DNA of 64,000 bases from Streptomyces sp. WZ-12 (GTDB taxonomy: Bacteria > Actinomycetota > Actinomycetes > Streptomycetales > Streptomycetaceae), in contig NZ_CP118574.1 in NCBI RefSeq assembly GCF_028898845.1, positions 2,976,001 through 3,040,000 on the forward strand, in the 5' to 3' direction. This document shows positions 1-8,878 of this stretch, piece by piece. A program made the translations under genes and the position numbers. Every line of letters begins with the position of its first letter. The stretch's first letter is position 1. The notes beneath the pieces are model-generated. The model searched no databases. It was not told where the DNA came from and saw nothing but the letters and a program-made list of their open reading frames with translations.

Positions 1-3000
1 CGGTGTCGCGGAACGCCTCGGTGAAGACCTGCTCGACCCGCTCGTCGACCTCCTTGACCACCCGCAGCAGATCGGCCCGGGTCTTCTTCACGTCTTCGAG
101 CTGCTCGCTGAGGAACCGGTGCCGCTCCTCCAGCGCCGCGAACTCCTCCAGCGCCAGCGGGTTCACCTTCCCGAGCTGCTGGTACGCCCGCTCGGCGGCC
201 CGCAGCCGCTTCTCCTGTTCGGCCCGCACATACGGCACCGGCAGGTTCCGCGGGTGCGCGGGGTCCTCGGGCAGCGTCTCGCCCTCGGCCGGCGGGGACG
301 GCGGGACCGGCTGGTCGGGCCCGTACTCCGCCACCAGCGCGGCCGGTTCCACCCCCAACTCCTCCAGCGCCCGGCCCTCCAACTGCTCGATCCGCAGCCG
401 CTTCTCCGCGCCCAACACCTCGCCGCGGTGCACCGAGTCGGTCAGCTTGTCCAACTCGGTCGCCAGCCCACGGCCCTGCTCACGCGCGCCCGCCAGCGCC
501 CGCTCCCGCTCGTCCTTGGCCCGTTCCGCGGCGGCCCGCTCCTCCTCGGCCCGGACCACCGACACCTCGATGTGCGCCAGCAGTTGACCCGCGCCCGAGG
601 CCACCGCCCCGGCCACCGCCGCCTCATGACGCAGCCGGGCGCGCCGCCGCTCGGCCCGCGCCCGCGCCTCGCGCTCCGCCCGCGCCGCCCGGTCCAGCCC
701 GTCCGCCCGCCCGGCGAGCGCCTTGACCCGCTCCTCGTGCGTACGCGCCTGGAGCCGGGCCTCCATCTCGGTCTGCCGGGCGTTGGCCCCGTCCGCGGCC
801 AACCGGTCGCGCACCGAGGTGTCCGGCTCCTCGTCGGCCGCGCCCGGGGCCTCCTCGGCCGCGGCGAGCCGGGCGGCCAGCTCCTCCGCCTCCGCCATGG
901 CCCGCGCCAGCGCCTCCTCGGCCCGGGCGGCGGCCGCGGCGGACCGTTCCGCCTCCCCCGCGGCGGCCCGCGCCTGCCCGGCCAGCCGCCCCAGATCCCC
1001 GGCGACCTTCGACTTCTCCCGGTCGGCCGCGCGCCGCCGGGCGTCCAACTCCTCGACCAGCGCGGCGCATTCGGCCCGTCGCCGCTCCGCCGCCCGCAGC
1101 GCCTCGGCCAGTTCGTCACAGCGGGCCGCCAGCTCGGTGAGTTCCGCGGCCGCCTCGTCGACCGACGCCTGGACCTCCAGCAGGCTCGGCGCCCCCGCCG
1201 AACCGCCCTGCGCGAAGTGCGCCCCCAGCAGATCGCCCTCCGCGGTGACGGCGATCAGCTCCGGCCGCGCCGCCACCACCTCCTCGGCCTGGGCCAACGT
1301 CCCGACCACCACCACGTCCCGCAGCAGCCGGGCCACCGAGGCGGTCAACTCCCGCGGCCCGCTGACCAGTTCCTGCGCGGACACCGGCCCGCCGCCCACC
1401 CCCGGCGCCGGTGCGACACCGCCCCCGCCGGCCCCGCCGGACGTCTCGCCACCACCGGCCCGCTCGACGGCCTCCACCGCCGCCACGGCCTCCACTTCCT
1501 CGCGCGCCCGAGCCGGCGCCGGCACCCGCGCCGGCCGGCTCCCGGCCAGCACCAGCGCCGCCCGCCCCGCGTCCTCCGAGCGCAGCAGCCGCAGCGCCGC
1601 CGCGGCCGCGGCCGGGTCGGTGACCGCGACCGCGTCCGCCGCGGCGCCCAGCGCGGCCGCCACCGGGACCTCGAACCCGGGCGTGACGGTGAGCAGTTCG
1701 GCCGCCGGCCCAAGCAGCCCGCCGATCCGGTCCGCGGCGGCCAGCAGCACGCCGGTGCCGTCCTTGCGGCGCAGCCCGAGGGCGAGCGCGTCGTGCCGGG
1801 CGGCGGTCGCGGCGCGCCCCCGCTCGGCCGCGGTCAGCGCCTCCCGGGCCGCGCTCAGCGCGGCCTCCGCCTCGGCCGACTCCCGTCGCGCCGCCTCATA
1901 CCGGCCGGCGAGCTCCTCGTCGTCCGCGTCCAGCCCGTCGACCTCGGCCCGGCGCTGCTCGTACTCCTCCTGCGCCGCGACCGCCCGGGAGTGGGCGGCG
2001 TCCCGGGCCTCGGCCAGCCGCTCGATCTCGGCCCGCGCCGAGGCGGCCCGACCCCGGGCGGCGGTCACCTGACCGCTGAGTCGGGCCAGCCCCTCGCGCC
2101 GGTCGGCCAATGCCCGGGCGGCGTCCCGCAGGCGCCGTTCCTCCTCGGCCAACTGCCGCTCCAGCGCGGCCCGGTGCTCGACGGTGTCCTCAAGCGCCCG
2201 GCTCGCCGCCTCCAAGCCGGCCGTCAACTCCGCCTCCTGCTCGCGGATCCGCGCGGCCTCCCGCTCCAACTCCTCGGGGTCCCGACCGCGCCGCTCCTCC
2301 GGCGGAGCCGCCGCCGCGCTACGCACCCGGGCCTCGGCCAGCGACACCGTGCCGCGCACCCGCTCGGCGAGCTGGGACAGCTCGTACCAGGTCTGCTGCG
2401 CCCGCTGCACCCGCGGCGCCAACGCCCGGACCTCGGCCTCCAACGCCGCCTCGCGCTGCTGCGCCGTCCGAAGCTGCGCCTCCGCGGCCTCCTTACGCTC
2501 CTTCAGCGCCGCCTCGTCCGCGATCTCGGCGGCCAGCGCCCGGCGCAGCGTGACGAGGTCGTCGGCGAGCAGCCGCAGCCGGGCGTCGCGCAGATCGGCC
2601 TGGATGACGGCGGCCCGCCGGGCGACCGCGGCCTGCCGCCCCAGCGGCTTGAGTTGCCGCCGCAGCTCGTCGGTGAGGTCCTGCACCCGGGCGAGGTTGG
2701 CCTTCATCGCGTCCAGCTTCCGCAGCGCCTTCTCCTTGCGCTTGCGGTGCTTGAGCACGCCGGCGGCCTCCTCGATGAACGCCCGGCGGCCCATCGGATC
2801 GGCGTGCAGCACGGAGTCGAGCTGCCCCTGGCCCACGATCACATGCATCTCGCGGCCGATACCGGAATCCGAGAGGAGTTCCTGGATATCCAGCAACCTG
2901 CAGGTGTCGCCATTGATCTGGTACTCGCTGCCGCCGTTGCGGAACATGGTCCGGGTCAGGGTGACTTCGGCGTATTCGATGGGCAGCGCGCCGTCGGAGT

Positions 3001-3256
3001 TGTCGATCGTCAGCGACACCTCGGCGCGGCCGAGCGGCGGCCGCCCGGTCGTCCCGGCGAAGATGACGTCCTCCATCTTCCCGCCGCGCAGCGATTTGGC
3101 CCCCTGCTCCCCCATCACCCACGACAACGCGTCCACGACATTGGACTTGCCGGAACCGTTGGGGCCCACGACGCAGGTGATGCCCGGTTCGAACCGCAAC
3201 GTCGTGGCGGAGGCGAAGGACTTGAAGCCTCGCAGGGTCAGACTCTTGAGATGCAC
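1..3256 (-). CDS. smc: Chromosome partition protein SMC (C-terminus cut by window)
   Basis: SMC ATPase that compacts and segregates the chromosome, normally as a homodimer with ScpA/ScpB. The reverse-strand frame opens with a GTG at 3256 and reads VHLKSLTLRGFKSFAS, then the Walker A motif GPNGSGKS at about residues 31-38 and the conserved stretch around GMGRRAFIEEAAGVL-type sequence near residue 155. Long Ala/Arg/Glu-rich coiled coil follows, with a hinge around residues 500-670 that contains a Gly/Ala/Pro-rich low-complexity stretch (near 1390-1500). About 1085 residues are present; Streptomyces SMCs are near 1190 residues, so the C-terminal signature motif and Walker B lie outside the window. 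Frame and identity are clear; the exact GTG start is by family comparison. Confidence 0.95.
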   Translation of the reverse strand, partial: MHLKSLTLRGFKSFASATTLRFEPGITCVVGPNGSGKSNVVDALSWVMGEQGAKSLRGGKMEDVIFAGTTGRPPLGRAEVSLTIDNSDGALPIEYAEVTLTRTMFRNGGSEYQINGDTCRLLDIQELLSDSGIGREMHVIVGQGQLDSVLHADPMGRRAFIEEAAGVLKHRKRKEKALRKLDAMKANLARVQDLTDELRRQLKPLGRQAAVARRAAVIQADLRDARLRLLADDLVTLRRALAAEIADEAALKERKEAAEAQLRTAQQREAALEAEVRALAPRVQRAQQTWYELSQLAERVRGTVSLAEARVRSAAAAPPEERRGRDPEELEREAARIREQEAELTAGLEAASRALEDTVEHRAALERQLAEEERRLRDAARALADRREGLARLSGQVTAARGRAASARAEIERLAEARDAAHSRAVAAQEEYEQRRAEVDGLDADDEELAGRYEAARRESAEAEAALSAAREALTAAERGRAATAARHDALALGLRRKDGTGVLLAAADRIGGLLGPAAELLTVTPGFEVPVAAALGAAADAVAVTDPAAAAAALRLLRSEDAGRAALVLAGSRPARVPAPARAREEVEAVAAVEAVERAGGGETSGGAGGGGVAPAPGVGGGPVSAQELVSGPRELTASVARLLRDVVVVGTLAQAEEVVAARPELIAVTAEGDLLGAHFAQGGSAGAPSLLEVQASVDEAAAELTELAARCDELAEALRAAERRRAECAALVEELDARRRAADREKSKVAGDLGRLAGQARAAAGEAERSAAAAARAEEALARAMAEAEELAARLAAAEEAPGAADEEPDTSVRDRLAADGANARQTEMEARLQARTHEERVKALAGRADGLDRAARAEREARARAERRRARLRHEAAVAGAVASGAGQLLAHIEVSVVRAEEERAAAERAKDERERALAGAREQGRGLATELDKLTDSVHRGEVLGAEKRLRIEQLEGRALEELGVEPAALVAEYGPDQPVPPSPPAEGETLPEDPAHPRNLPVPYVRAEQEKRLRAAERAYQQLGKVNPLALEEFAALEERHRFLSEQLEDVKKTRADLLRVVKEVDERVEQVFTEAFRDT

Positions 3257-3634
3257 GTCTTTGTACGATACCGGCCGCCCCGCGCGCCCCCTCCGCAACA
3301 TTCCGACGACCGTACGGCCCCGGGGTATCCGCCGCCGTTCACTCCCGGTTTCCCGGACCGGAGAACACATCGGTTTCACCGGGTAAAGGGAGGGGCACAT
3401 CATGCGGTAAGGACGACACCGAGGGGCTGGGGAAACACCGCGCGACGGAAGTGACCGAAGGGGCACGAGACGCCCGGACGGCCCGGAGGGGGAAAAGCCC
3501 GACCAAGGCGGAATTGCTCAAGGGGCGGAACGACGGGGGAAATGACGAAGGGACGCCGAAGCGTCCCTTGCAGATCTTGAGAAGAGCGGTGCCTCAAGCG
3601 GCTGGCGTGCAGCCCGTCCGGCCCCGGTCTGGGG
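3257..3634. other. Intergenic region upstream of smc
   Basis: 378 bases between the smc start and the stop of the small coiled-coil gene. Short open frames here have unconvincing composition. It presumably holds the smc promoter close to 3260-3400 and contains the hairpin at 3548-3569. Nothing else is recognised. Confidence 0.5.
3548..3569 (-). terminator. Hairpin terminator after the coiled-coil gene
   Basis: Perfect 9-bp inverted repeat AAGGGACGC / GCGTCCCTT with a 4-base loop, about 65 bases downstream of the stop of the minus-strand gene at 3635-3838. No strong T-run follows, as is usual for Streptomyces terminators. Confidence 0.6.
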
Positions 3635-3838
3635 TCAGGTGAGCGCGGGCTCCGCCTGGGGTACGTCGATGTCGAGCACCGAGTCGTCGCGACGCGCGGC
3701 AGCGGAGAGCATGTCATTCTCGGCCTGCATCCGAATGAGTTCGGATTCGAGGTCCTGGACGCGCTGCTGAAGCCGTCGCATCTCGGCGAGGACTCGGGGG
3801 TCGGAGCCGCCGACGTAACCGAGAAGCGCCTTTGCCAT
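3635..3838 (-). CDS. Small conserved coiled-coil protein (67 aa)
   Basis: Function unknown. The 67-residue product starts MAKALLGYVGGSDPRVLAEM and continues with a heptad-like stretch (residues about 17-47, rich in Leu, Arg, Gln, Glu) that should form a short coiled coil, then an acidic tail. The ATG at 3838 is preferred over an upstream in-frame start because a clear GGAGG lies about 9 bases before it. The frame has the high third-position GC expected of Streptomyces. It sits between acyP and smc, all on the minus strand, with its own terminator-like hairpin. I recall such a protein in this neighbourhood in other Streptomyces but cannot name it. Confidence 0.8.
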   Translation of the reverse strand: MAKALLGYVGGSDPRVLAEMRRLQQRVQDLESELIRMQAENDMLSAAARRDDSVLDIDVPQAEPALT

Positions 3839-4221
3839 GATGGATGGTCCTCCACAATGAGTGACCGACCGAAGCGGTGTGGGTCGTGAGGGATTCGCAC
3901 CCGCGGTGCTTGTCATTCTCCAGGTGTACTCAATGCCAAACAGCTAAGGTGCGCGGGGATTCCAGAGTCTCACCAAACGGATGGAGGGTCAACACGATCA
4001 CGCCCCGTATCCTCGGGCACCCGTGAGTGCGCAGCCACCGTGACAGGGCGCGCCACTCGCCAGAAAGGTCCCGCGGGGCGTGGAGATCATCCGTACAGCG
4101 GCAGCCTTCCACGGGTCGGCCGAGTTGGCAACCACCAGCGCTTATCTCCCGTAAGCAGCGCACGGAGGCGCGCCGGCGGGCGTGCCGGACGAGGCCGGGA
4201 GGGCGGGCCAGCGCGGGCCCG
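3839..4221. other. Intergenic region between coiled-coil gene and acyP
   Basis: 383 bases with lower GC around 3900-3970, presumably the promoter of the coiled-coil gene. A 77-residue minus-strand frame here (3930-4163) has no family features or good start and is not accepted. Nothing else is seen. Confidence 0.4.
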
Positions 4222-4503
4222 TCAGCGGATCTCGAAGCCGTCGTAACCGCCCCGCGGCGTGGCCCAAATCTCAGTGACGCCGGCGACCGTCCCGGGCGTG
4301 TCCCCGGTGCGGAGCCACTCCAGCAACTGCTCGCAGCGGTCCTTCGTCCCCTCCGCGACGACCTGGACGCGGCCGTCGCCGAGGTTGACCGCGAAGCCGA
4401 TGAGTCCGCCGATGCGCAGGGCGTTCGCCCGGGTGAACCAACGGAACCCGACCTCTTGGACCCGTCCGCGTACCCATGCGGTCATGCGCACCTGCTCGTT
4501 CAT
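4222..4503 (-). CDS. acyP: Acylphosphatase
   Basis: Hydrolyses the carboxyl-phosphate bond of acylphosphates in the cytoplasm. The 93-residue length is typical. The signature GRVQEVGFR is at residues 13-21, with the phosphate-binding Arg21, and the catalytic Asn lies in [10 protein letters not shown] (Asn40). Start ATG at 4503. It is divergent from the CAP-domain gene at 4636, with a 132-bp shared promoter region, and lies just upstream of the small coiled-coil gene and smc, the usual Streptomyces arrangement. Confidence 0.95.
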   Translation of the reverse strand: MNEQVRMTAWVRGRVQEVGFRWFTRANALRIGGLIGFAVNLGDGRVQVVAEGTKDRCEQLLEWLRTGDTPGTVAGVTEIWATPRGGYDGFEIR

Positions 4504-4635
4504 GTGTGCACGTTAACCGGCCAATTGCTCAGCAAGCACATCCGCCCCTTGTGTCATGGCGTACAGTCCCCCGACAGCGAGGGCCCACTCTTTCGAGTGA
4601 GTTGTTTTGGCGCGGGACGGAAGGAACCTCTGCGG

Positions 4636-5574
4636 ATGGGTCGCCATCGACGCTCTGCTCCCCACGCTTTAGAAGCCGTTCGTACAGGGCCCGTTGACGG
4701 GTCGGCGGACGCGCCGGCGGGGCGGCGCGGGCACCGGGCGGCGCCCCGCCGGAGCACGCCGGTGCGCACCGGGCTGCTCGGCGCCTCCGCGGCCGTGGCG
4801 ATGGGCGCGGTGGCGGTGACGTCCGGACTGGTGCCCGGCGGCGGGCGGTTCGAGGTGAGCGGCGGTCGCCCCGACCGGATCCGTGCCGATGCGCCGTCGG
4901 ACGCCGAGCCGCAACAGAGCGCCGCCGCACCGGCGGCCGGCCTCCCGGCCTCGACGGGCCGGGGCAGCGGCGGCGCGGAGACCGCGCCCCGGGGTGCCGG
5001 GCGGGCCACTCCGGCCCCCTCCCCCGCGTCCCCCAGCGCCACCCCGTCCGCGTCCTCCTCCGCGTCCCGGGGTGCCGCCACCCCCGCCCCGGAGGACAAC
5101 GACCAGCGGACCGCGCGGCCCACCAACGGGCCGACCACCGCGGCGCCCCGGCCATCCGCGTCGCCGAGCGTCCGCCCGTCCGCCACCGGGAGCACCGAGT
5201 CCGCGGCCGAGGCCGAGGTGGTCCGGCTGGTCAATCAGGAGCGGGTCCGGGCGGGCTGCTCGCCGGTGACCGCCAGCGACCAACTGGCCGGTCTGGCCCA
5301 GCGGTTCAGCGACGACATGGCGCGGCGCGGCTTCTTCGGGCACACCGATCCGGACGGCCACACGCCCTGGGACCGGGCCCGCGCGCAGGGCATAGCGGAC
5401 GTGGGCGGGGAGAACATCGCCCGGGGCCAGGCCGACGCACGGTCGGTGATGGACATCTGGATGAGCAGCCCCGAGCACCGGGCCAACATCCTCAACTGCG
5501 AGTACACGACCCTCGGGGTCGGCGCCCACTTCGGCCCGGGCGGGCCGTGGTGGACCCAGGAGTTCGGCTTCTAA
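4636..5574 (+). CDS. CAP-domain (SCP/PR1) membrane-anchored protein
   Basis: Probably an extracytoplasmic protein anchored by one N-terminal transmembrane helix (about residues 45-66). A long Ala/Pro/Ser/Thr-rich linker (about 70-190) precedes a C-terminal CAP domain (about 191-312) with the typical motifs GHTDPDGHTPWDRA, GENIARG and HRANILN, the first supplying the conserved His. Two Cys (GCSPV and LNCEY) may form a disulfide. The start ATG at 4636 follows GGAA and fits the basic N-terminus before the helix. The biochemical role of bacterial CAP domains is mostly unknown. The last codons (EFGF, stop TAA) overlap the proposed attachment site of the integrated element, so the 3' end may have been rebuilt by integration. 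Confidence 0.85.
   Translation: MGRHRRSAPHALEAVRTGPVDGSADAPAGRRGHRAAPRRSTPVRTGLLGASAAVAMGAVAVTSGLVPGGGRFEVSGGRPDRIRADAPSDAEPQQSAAAPAAGLPASTGRGSGGAETAPRGAGRATPAPSPASPSATPSASSSASRGAATPAPEDNDQRTARPTNGPTTAAPRPSASPSVRPSATGSTESAAEAEVVRLVNQERVRAGCSPVTASDQLAGLAQRFSDDMARRGFFGHTDPDGHTPWDRARAQGIADVGGENIARGQADARSVMDIWMSSPEHRANILNCEYTTLGVGAHFGPGGPWWTQEFGF
5562..5572. repeat. Candidate attL core (11-bp direct repeat)
   Basis: GTTCGGCTTCT, encoding the end of the CAP protein (FGF), repeated identically at 14562-14572. Integration into the last codons would keep the CAP frame and replace a TGA stop by TAA. Short for an AICE core, hence uncertain. A second short repeat, CCGCAGGTCA (5580-5589 and 14502-14511), lies just inside and could instead be the core or an arm site. 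Confidence 0.45.
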
Positions 5575-5594
5575 GAAAGCCGCAGGTCAAGGCC

Positions 5595-6833
5595 CTATCC
5601 AGCTTCCTGGGCCGTCTCGGGGCCGTCATCCGTTGCCCCGCTCTTCCCGAAGACACGATCGACCGCGGCCCGGGTACGCGTCTCACTCGCCGGCATCAGA
5701 TGGGTGTAGGTCCGCAACGTGAACCCGGGGTCGTGATGGCCCAGGTACTCACTCAGAGCCCTGATGCTCTCGCCGGCGTCCAGGAGGACCGAGGCATAGA
5801 AGTGCCGAAGCGCGTGCATGCCGTTATCCCGACCGGTCGGCACGCCAGCAGCCCGCAGAGCCGGACGCCACACACGATCGTTGAAGCGGTTCCGGTTCAA
5901 CGCCAGGCTCTCGGGGCTGTAGAAGATCAGCGTTGCCGTGACCGGTGCTCCGTCGAGCGTCTTCCACGGCAGAGTGACCTCCTGCGGCGGGTACCTGGTG
6001 ATGTGCGCCGCAAGGGCGAAGCCGACGGATTCAGGGAGCGGCACGTCTCGCACCTTGCCGCCCTTAGGAGGGGCGTAGACGGGACGCCCACGCAGTAGCT
6101 TGACCTGGCGCTGGACGTGGAGCACTCCACCGAGGAAGTCAACGTCTTCCACCGCCAAGCCGAAGACTTCGCCTTGACGTAGCCCACACCCGGCCGCCGG
6201 TTCGACCATCTCGGCGTACCGGTCGGGCAACTCGTCCCGAACTTGGCTGACCCGCTCATACGTCCACGGCTTGACCTTGCGAGGATCGAGGCGCGGAGCC
6301 TTTACGGACCGAGCGCGGCACGGATTCTCTCGAATAACCCGGTCCTCGGCCGCAGCAGTGAAGACCGTAGACACGTGCGCGAAGATCCCCCGCCGGTACG
6401 CGGCTGACAGGCCCGCGTCCTCCATCGCCCGCATCCAGAGGCGAATGTGGGAAGGCTGGAACGACGCCATGGGCCGAGTGCCGAGATGCGGCGTCGCGTG
6501 GAGACGCAGACGGCTCTCCACTGATTCACGGGTCGCCGGGTCGGTGGTCTGCGTCGTCAACCACGTCGCGACGTACTGAGCGAACGTCAGCTTCCCAGCG
6601 TTGGGATCGATGTAGTCGCCGCGCGACATGTCGGCCTCAACGTTGTTGAGCCAAGCCTCAGCCTTCCGCTTTTGCTTGTCGGGGAAGCTCTTAGACTTCT
6701 CGGAGCCGTCCGGGGCGACGTAGCGGGCGCGGTAGCGCAGGCCCGTGCCGTGGCGGTCAGTCTTGACCTTGACAGGTTTGCCGTCCGAGCCCTCGGTCAC
6801 CTTGTACCAGCGGTCTTGGATGTGTCCGGCCAT
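5595..6833 (-). CDS. int: Tyrosine site-specific integrase
   Basis: Recombinase that inserts and, with Xis, excises the element. 412 residues from the ATG at 6833. An Arm/SAM-like N-terminal part (about 30-185) precedes the catalytic domain with Arg219 (GLRQGEV), His340-x-x-Arg343 (HALRHF), His366 (GHHDPG) and the nucleophile Tyr376 (RTYTHL). The start overlaps the xis stop by one base (TGATG), so the two are translationally coupled. A longer upstream-extended frame is rejected because it runs through xis. The 3' end is about 20 bp from the CAP gene, the usual int-att arrangement. Confidence 0.95.
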   Translation of the reverse strand: MAGHIQDRWYKVTEGSDGKPVKVKTDRHGTGLRYRARYVAPDGSEKSKSFPDKQKRKAEAWLNNVEADMSRGDYIDPNAGKLTFAQYVATWLTTQTTDPATRESVESRLRLHATPHLGTRPMASFQPSHIRLWMRAMEDAGLSAAYRRGIFAHVSTVFTAAAEDRVIRENPCRARSVKAPRLDPRKVKPWTYERVSQVRDELPDRYAEMVEPAAGCGLRQGEVFGLAVEDVDFLGGVLHVQRQVKLLRGRPVYAPPKGGKVRDVPLPESVGFALAAHITRYPPQEVTLPWKTLDGAPVTATLIFYSPESLALNRNRFNDRVWRPALRAAGVPTGRDNGMHALRHFYASVLLDAGESIRALSEYLGHHDPGFTLRTYTHLMPASETRTRAAVDRVFGKSGATDDGPETAQEAG

Positions 6834-7027
6834 CAGGCGGCCCCTTCCATCTGGGACTCGACCCAGACGCGGACGTCTTCCGGGTCGAAGCGCAGGTGAC
6901 GACCGACGCGGAAGCCACGCGGTCCGGTGTGCTTGCGGCGCCACTGGTAGACGGTCTCGACGGGAACGCCGAGGAGGTCCGCCAGGTCAACCGGGGTCAG
7001 ATAGCGGTCAGGCAGTGGCCGCTTCAT
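6833..7027 (-). CDS. xis: Excisionase, MerR/AlpA-like helix-turn-helix protein
   Basis: 64-residue DNA-binding protein, likely the directionality factor for the integrase. It reads LTPVDLADLLGVPVETVYQW (a winged-helix HTH of the helix_turn_helix_17 type) followed by GFRVGRHLRFDPEDVRVW. The ATG at 7027 overlaps the rep stop as ATGA, which decides the start over a GTG two codons upstream. It ends overlapping the int start. Such small HTH genes between rep and int are standard in pSAM2-like elements. Confidence 0.9.
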   Translation of the reverse strand: MKRPLPDRYLTPVDLADLLGVPVETVYQWRRKHTGPRGFRVGRHLRFDPEDVRVWVESQMEGAA

Positions 7028-8454
7028 GCGCACACCTCCCAGTCGTCCGGGTCGGGCAGGTCAGCGAGCACTTGGCGCGCGGTTTCGCGGTCGAGGCGGA
7101 TGTCTCGGGCGATCGAAGCGGCGAGCCAGGTCTCGCCGGGGGTGTGGCCCTGGCCGGCGTAGGTCCAGTGGGCGAGGACCATCGTGGAGCCCTCCGTGTC
7201 GTTGAGGTCTTCCGAGAAGCCGCGTTCCCTGCGTTCTTGGCGGGCGCGGTAGTCGGCGCGGACCTGGCGCAGGGCGCCGAGGGTGGTGGAGAAGCGCGGG
7301 GATTTGGTGGAGAAGTGGCCGCGGAAGCCGAGCATGTGGGCCCACTGCCACAACTTGCGGTCCGGGTAAGCGTCGTCCAGGCGGTAGCAAGCTTCGATCA
7401 GACGCCGGGTGTGGCCGGGCAGGTCCGCGAGTGCATCCAGCTCCGAGAGCTCCCCGAGCCGGTGATCGACGGTCCCGGTCGTCTCGGCGGCCTTGGTGGC
7501 GTACTTGGCCACGTACGAGGCAACCGCCGCTTCCGTCAGCTCCACGTGCGCGAGTCCACCGATGGGCTGGACATCAACTTGCCCTCCCCAGCGCAGGGTT
7601 CGGGCGGGAAAGTCGCCGGAGGCCGGCACGGGGACGCTGACGCGTTCAGCGGCGGCCCGGATCGCGTCATCGAGCAGGGCCACGCTGGCCCACGCGGGCG
7701 GGTCCGTCTCCGGGCCGTCGGGACCGTCCAGGCGTACAACCGCGTGGAAGTGGACGGCGCCGCGCTTTTGGAACTCTGCGACCTTGCCGAAGGAGACCCG
7801 ACACTCTTCCTTCAACGCCGCTTGCGTTACCCCGGCGCGGGCGGCGATCTCCCGGCGCAGGTAGATGGTGAAGCGCCGCCACAGGTCCCCGGCATGGTTG
7901 TTCCACAGCACCGCGCCGGCGTAGTCGTAGCGAGCCGGATCAAGCGCCGTGCCCAACACGGGGTCGCCCTCGGGGTGTTGGGTGCCGCAGCGACACCGGC
8001 CGCCGTCGGGGCGGTTGTGGACCGGGCCGAACGAGGGCGCGGTTAAGGTCGCGAAGACCCGGGGGTGATCCCGGACCGTGCGCGGGGTGCCCTTGTTGGG
8101 ATCGCCGCTGATCCCCGCACGCATCAGGTGATACACGTCCCCGGCGTACGTCCAGGCGCAAGAGGGGCAGCGCGAGGCGCGGCGGTTGCCGCAGGCCACC
8201 CGCAAGCGCCCGCCCGGCTCACCGTCGGTCGAGTAGGAGTAGAGAACATCCCCGGTCCGGGCATCACGGGTGACCGTCTGGCCCATCAGGTGGATGGGGT
8301 TGGAGCAACCGCCGGTACGGCGGACCTGGTCCTGCCAGCGGTCGAAGCCGGGCGAGTTGGCGACCCGCAGCATGTCCGCGAGGGTCACGGGGTCGGTACC
8401 CACGGCCGCCGCCGCACCAGCGACAGCGGCCGGGGTAACAGGCAGGTGGGTCAC
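7024..8454 (-). CDS. repSA: RepSA-like rolling-circle replication initiator (HUH)
   Basis: Replication initiator expected to nick the element's double-strand origin. 476 residues. A Cys-rich stretch (CGNRRASRCPSC, about 88-99) and a second Cys pair near 154-156 suggest a zinc-binding part. The HUH metal-binding motif is GAVHFHAVVRLDG (His235, His237) and the nicking Tyr is likely in VASYVAKYATKAAE (Tyr314/Tyr318). The GTG start at 8454 overlaps the stop of the 63-aa gene as GTGA and its own stop overlaps xis as ATGA, so it is in the middle of a tightly coupled operon. Homology to pSAM2 RepSA is by recall of the family. Confidence 0.9.
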   Translation of the reverse strand: MTHLPVTPAAVAGAAAAVGTDPVTLADMLRVANSPGFDRWQDQVRRTGGCSNPIHLMGQTVTRDARTGDVLYSYSTDGEPGGRLRVACGNRRASRCPSCAWTYAGDVYHLMRAGISGDPNKGTPRTVRDHPRVFATLTAPSFGPVHNRPDGGRCRCGTQHPEGDPVLGTALDPARYDYAGAVLWNNHAGDLWRRFTIYLRREIAARAGVTQAALKEECRVSFGKVAEFQKRGAVHFHAVVRLDGPDGPETDPPAWASVALLDDAIRAAAERVSVPVPASGDFPARTLRWGGQVDVQPIGGLAHVELTEAAVASYVAKYATKAAETTGTVDHRLGELSELDALADLPGHTRRLIEACYRLDDAYPDRKLWQWAHMLGFRGHFSTKSPRFSTTLGALRQVRADYRARQERRERGFSEDLNDTEGSTMVLAHWTYAGQGHTPGETWLAASIARDIRLDRETARQVLADLPDPDDWEVCA

Positions 8455-8642
8455 GAGCGCCGCCCCCGACGGTGGTCGTTAGCCGTATCGCAGGATGGTC
8501 CGGAGGCGCCCTTGCCGTCGCTCTTCTTGGGGCCGAGGCGTCCGCAGTCGTGCTTGTGGTGTGCCTTGTGCTTCCTCAGCTCCCAGTCCTCCTCCACCCA
8601 GTCACGGTCTGAGAAGCGGTCCCCGCGGTTGAAGAGCCCCAT
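8451..8642 (-). CDS. Small basic AICE protein (63 aa), function unknown
   Basis: Not recognised. 63 residues, strongly charged, rich in His, Lys, Arg and Asp (a HKAHHKHDCGRLG stretch near residue 25-37), no membrane segment. The ATG overlaps the preceding stop as TAATG and its own stop overlaps the rep GTG, so it is a genuine member of the int-xis-rep operon. The high density of His with two Cys could bind metal, but this is a guess. Confidence 0.7.
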   Translation of the reverse strand: MGLFNRGDRFSDRDWVEEDWELRKHKAHHKHDCGRLGPKKSDGKGASGPSCDTANDHRRGRRS

Positions 8643-8878
8643 TACGCCGCCACCTCCACCGACTCGACCACGGGCAGCAGCTCGGGGCCGGCCAGGGCAC
8701 CGAAGGTGGGGTCACCGGGGCAGATCACGTCCCCGTCGTGGGTGAGCACCTCCACCTCATCGACCCGTACGCGGGTCCAGGACGGGAACCGGCGCGAGCC
8801 ACATCCAGGGCACGGGGCCCGGCCGGCGTCAGCGTCGGCCCACGTCAGCGAGAACTCGGGGAAGGTCTTGTTGTTCAT
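8642..8878 (-). CDS. Small AICE protein (78 aa) with one CxxC pair
   Basis: Function unknown. Reads MNNKTFPEFSLTWADADAGR then APCPGCGSRRFPSW (a single CPGC knuckle), and an acidic hydrophobic tail. The ATG at 8878 overlaps the stop of the 106-aa gene (ATGA), and the stop overlaps the next ATG (TAATG), so coding is supported by operon structure. No family recognised. Confidence 0.7.
   Translation of the reverse strand: MNNKTFPEFSLTWADADAGRAPCPGCGSRRFPSWTRVRVDEVEVLTHDGDVICPGDPTFGALAGPELLPVVESVEVAA

Noticed and set aside
119..3454. A 1111-codon open frame on the + strand over smc
   Set aside because: Antisense shadow of the high-GC smc gene; Arg/Pro/Leu/Gly-rich with no domain.
3930..4163. 77-aa minus-strand frame upstream of the coiled-coil gene
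   Set aside because: No RBS, no family features, mixed codon bias; more likely promoter DNA.
5580..5589. CCGCAGGTCA direct repeat (also 14502-14511) as the main att core
   Set aside because: Possible, but GTTCGGCTTCT better explains the intact CAP end and the short distance to mutM, so it is kept only as an alternative.
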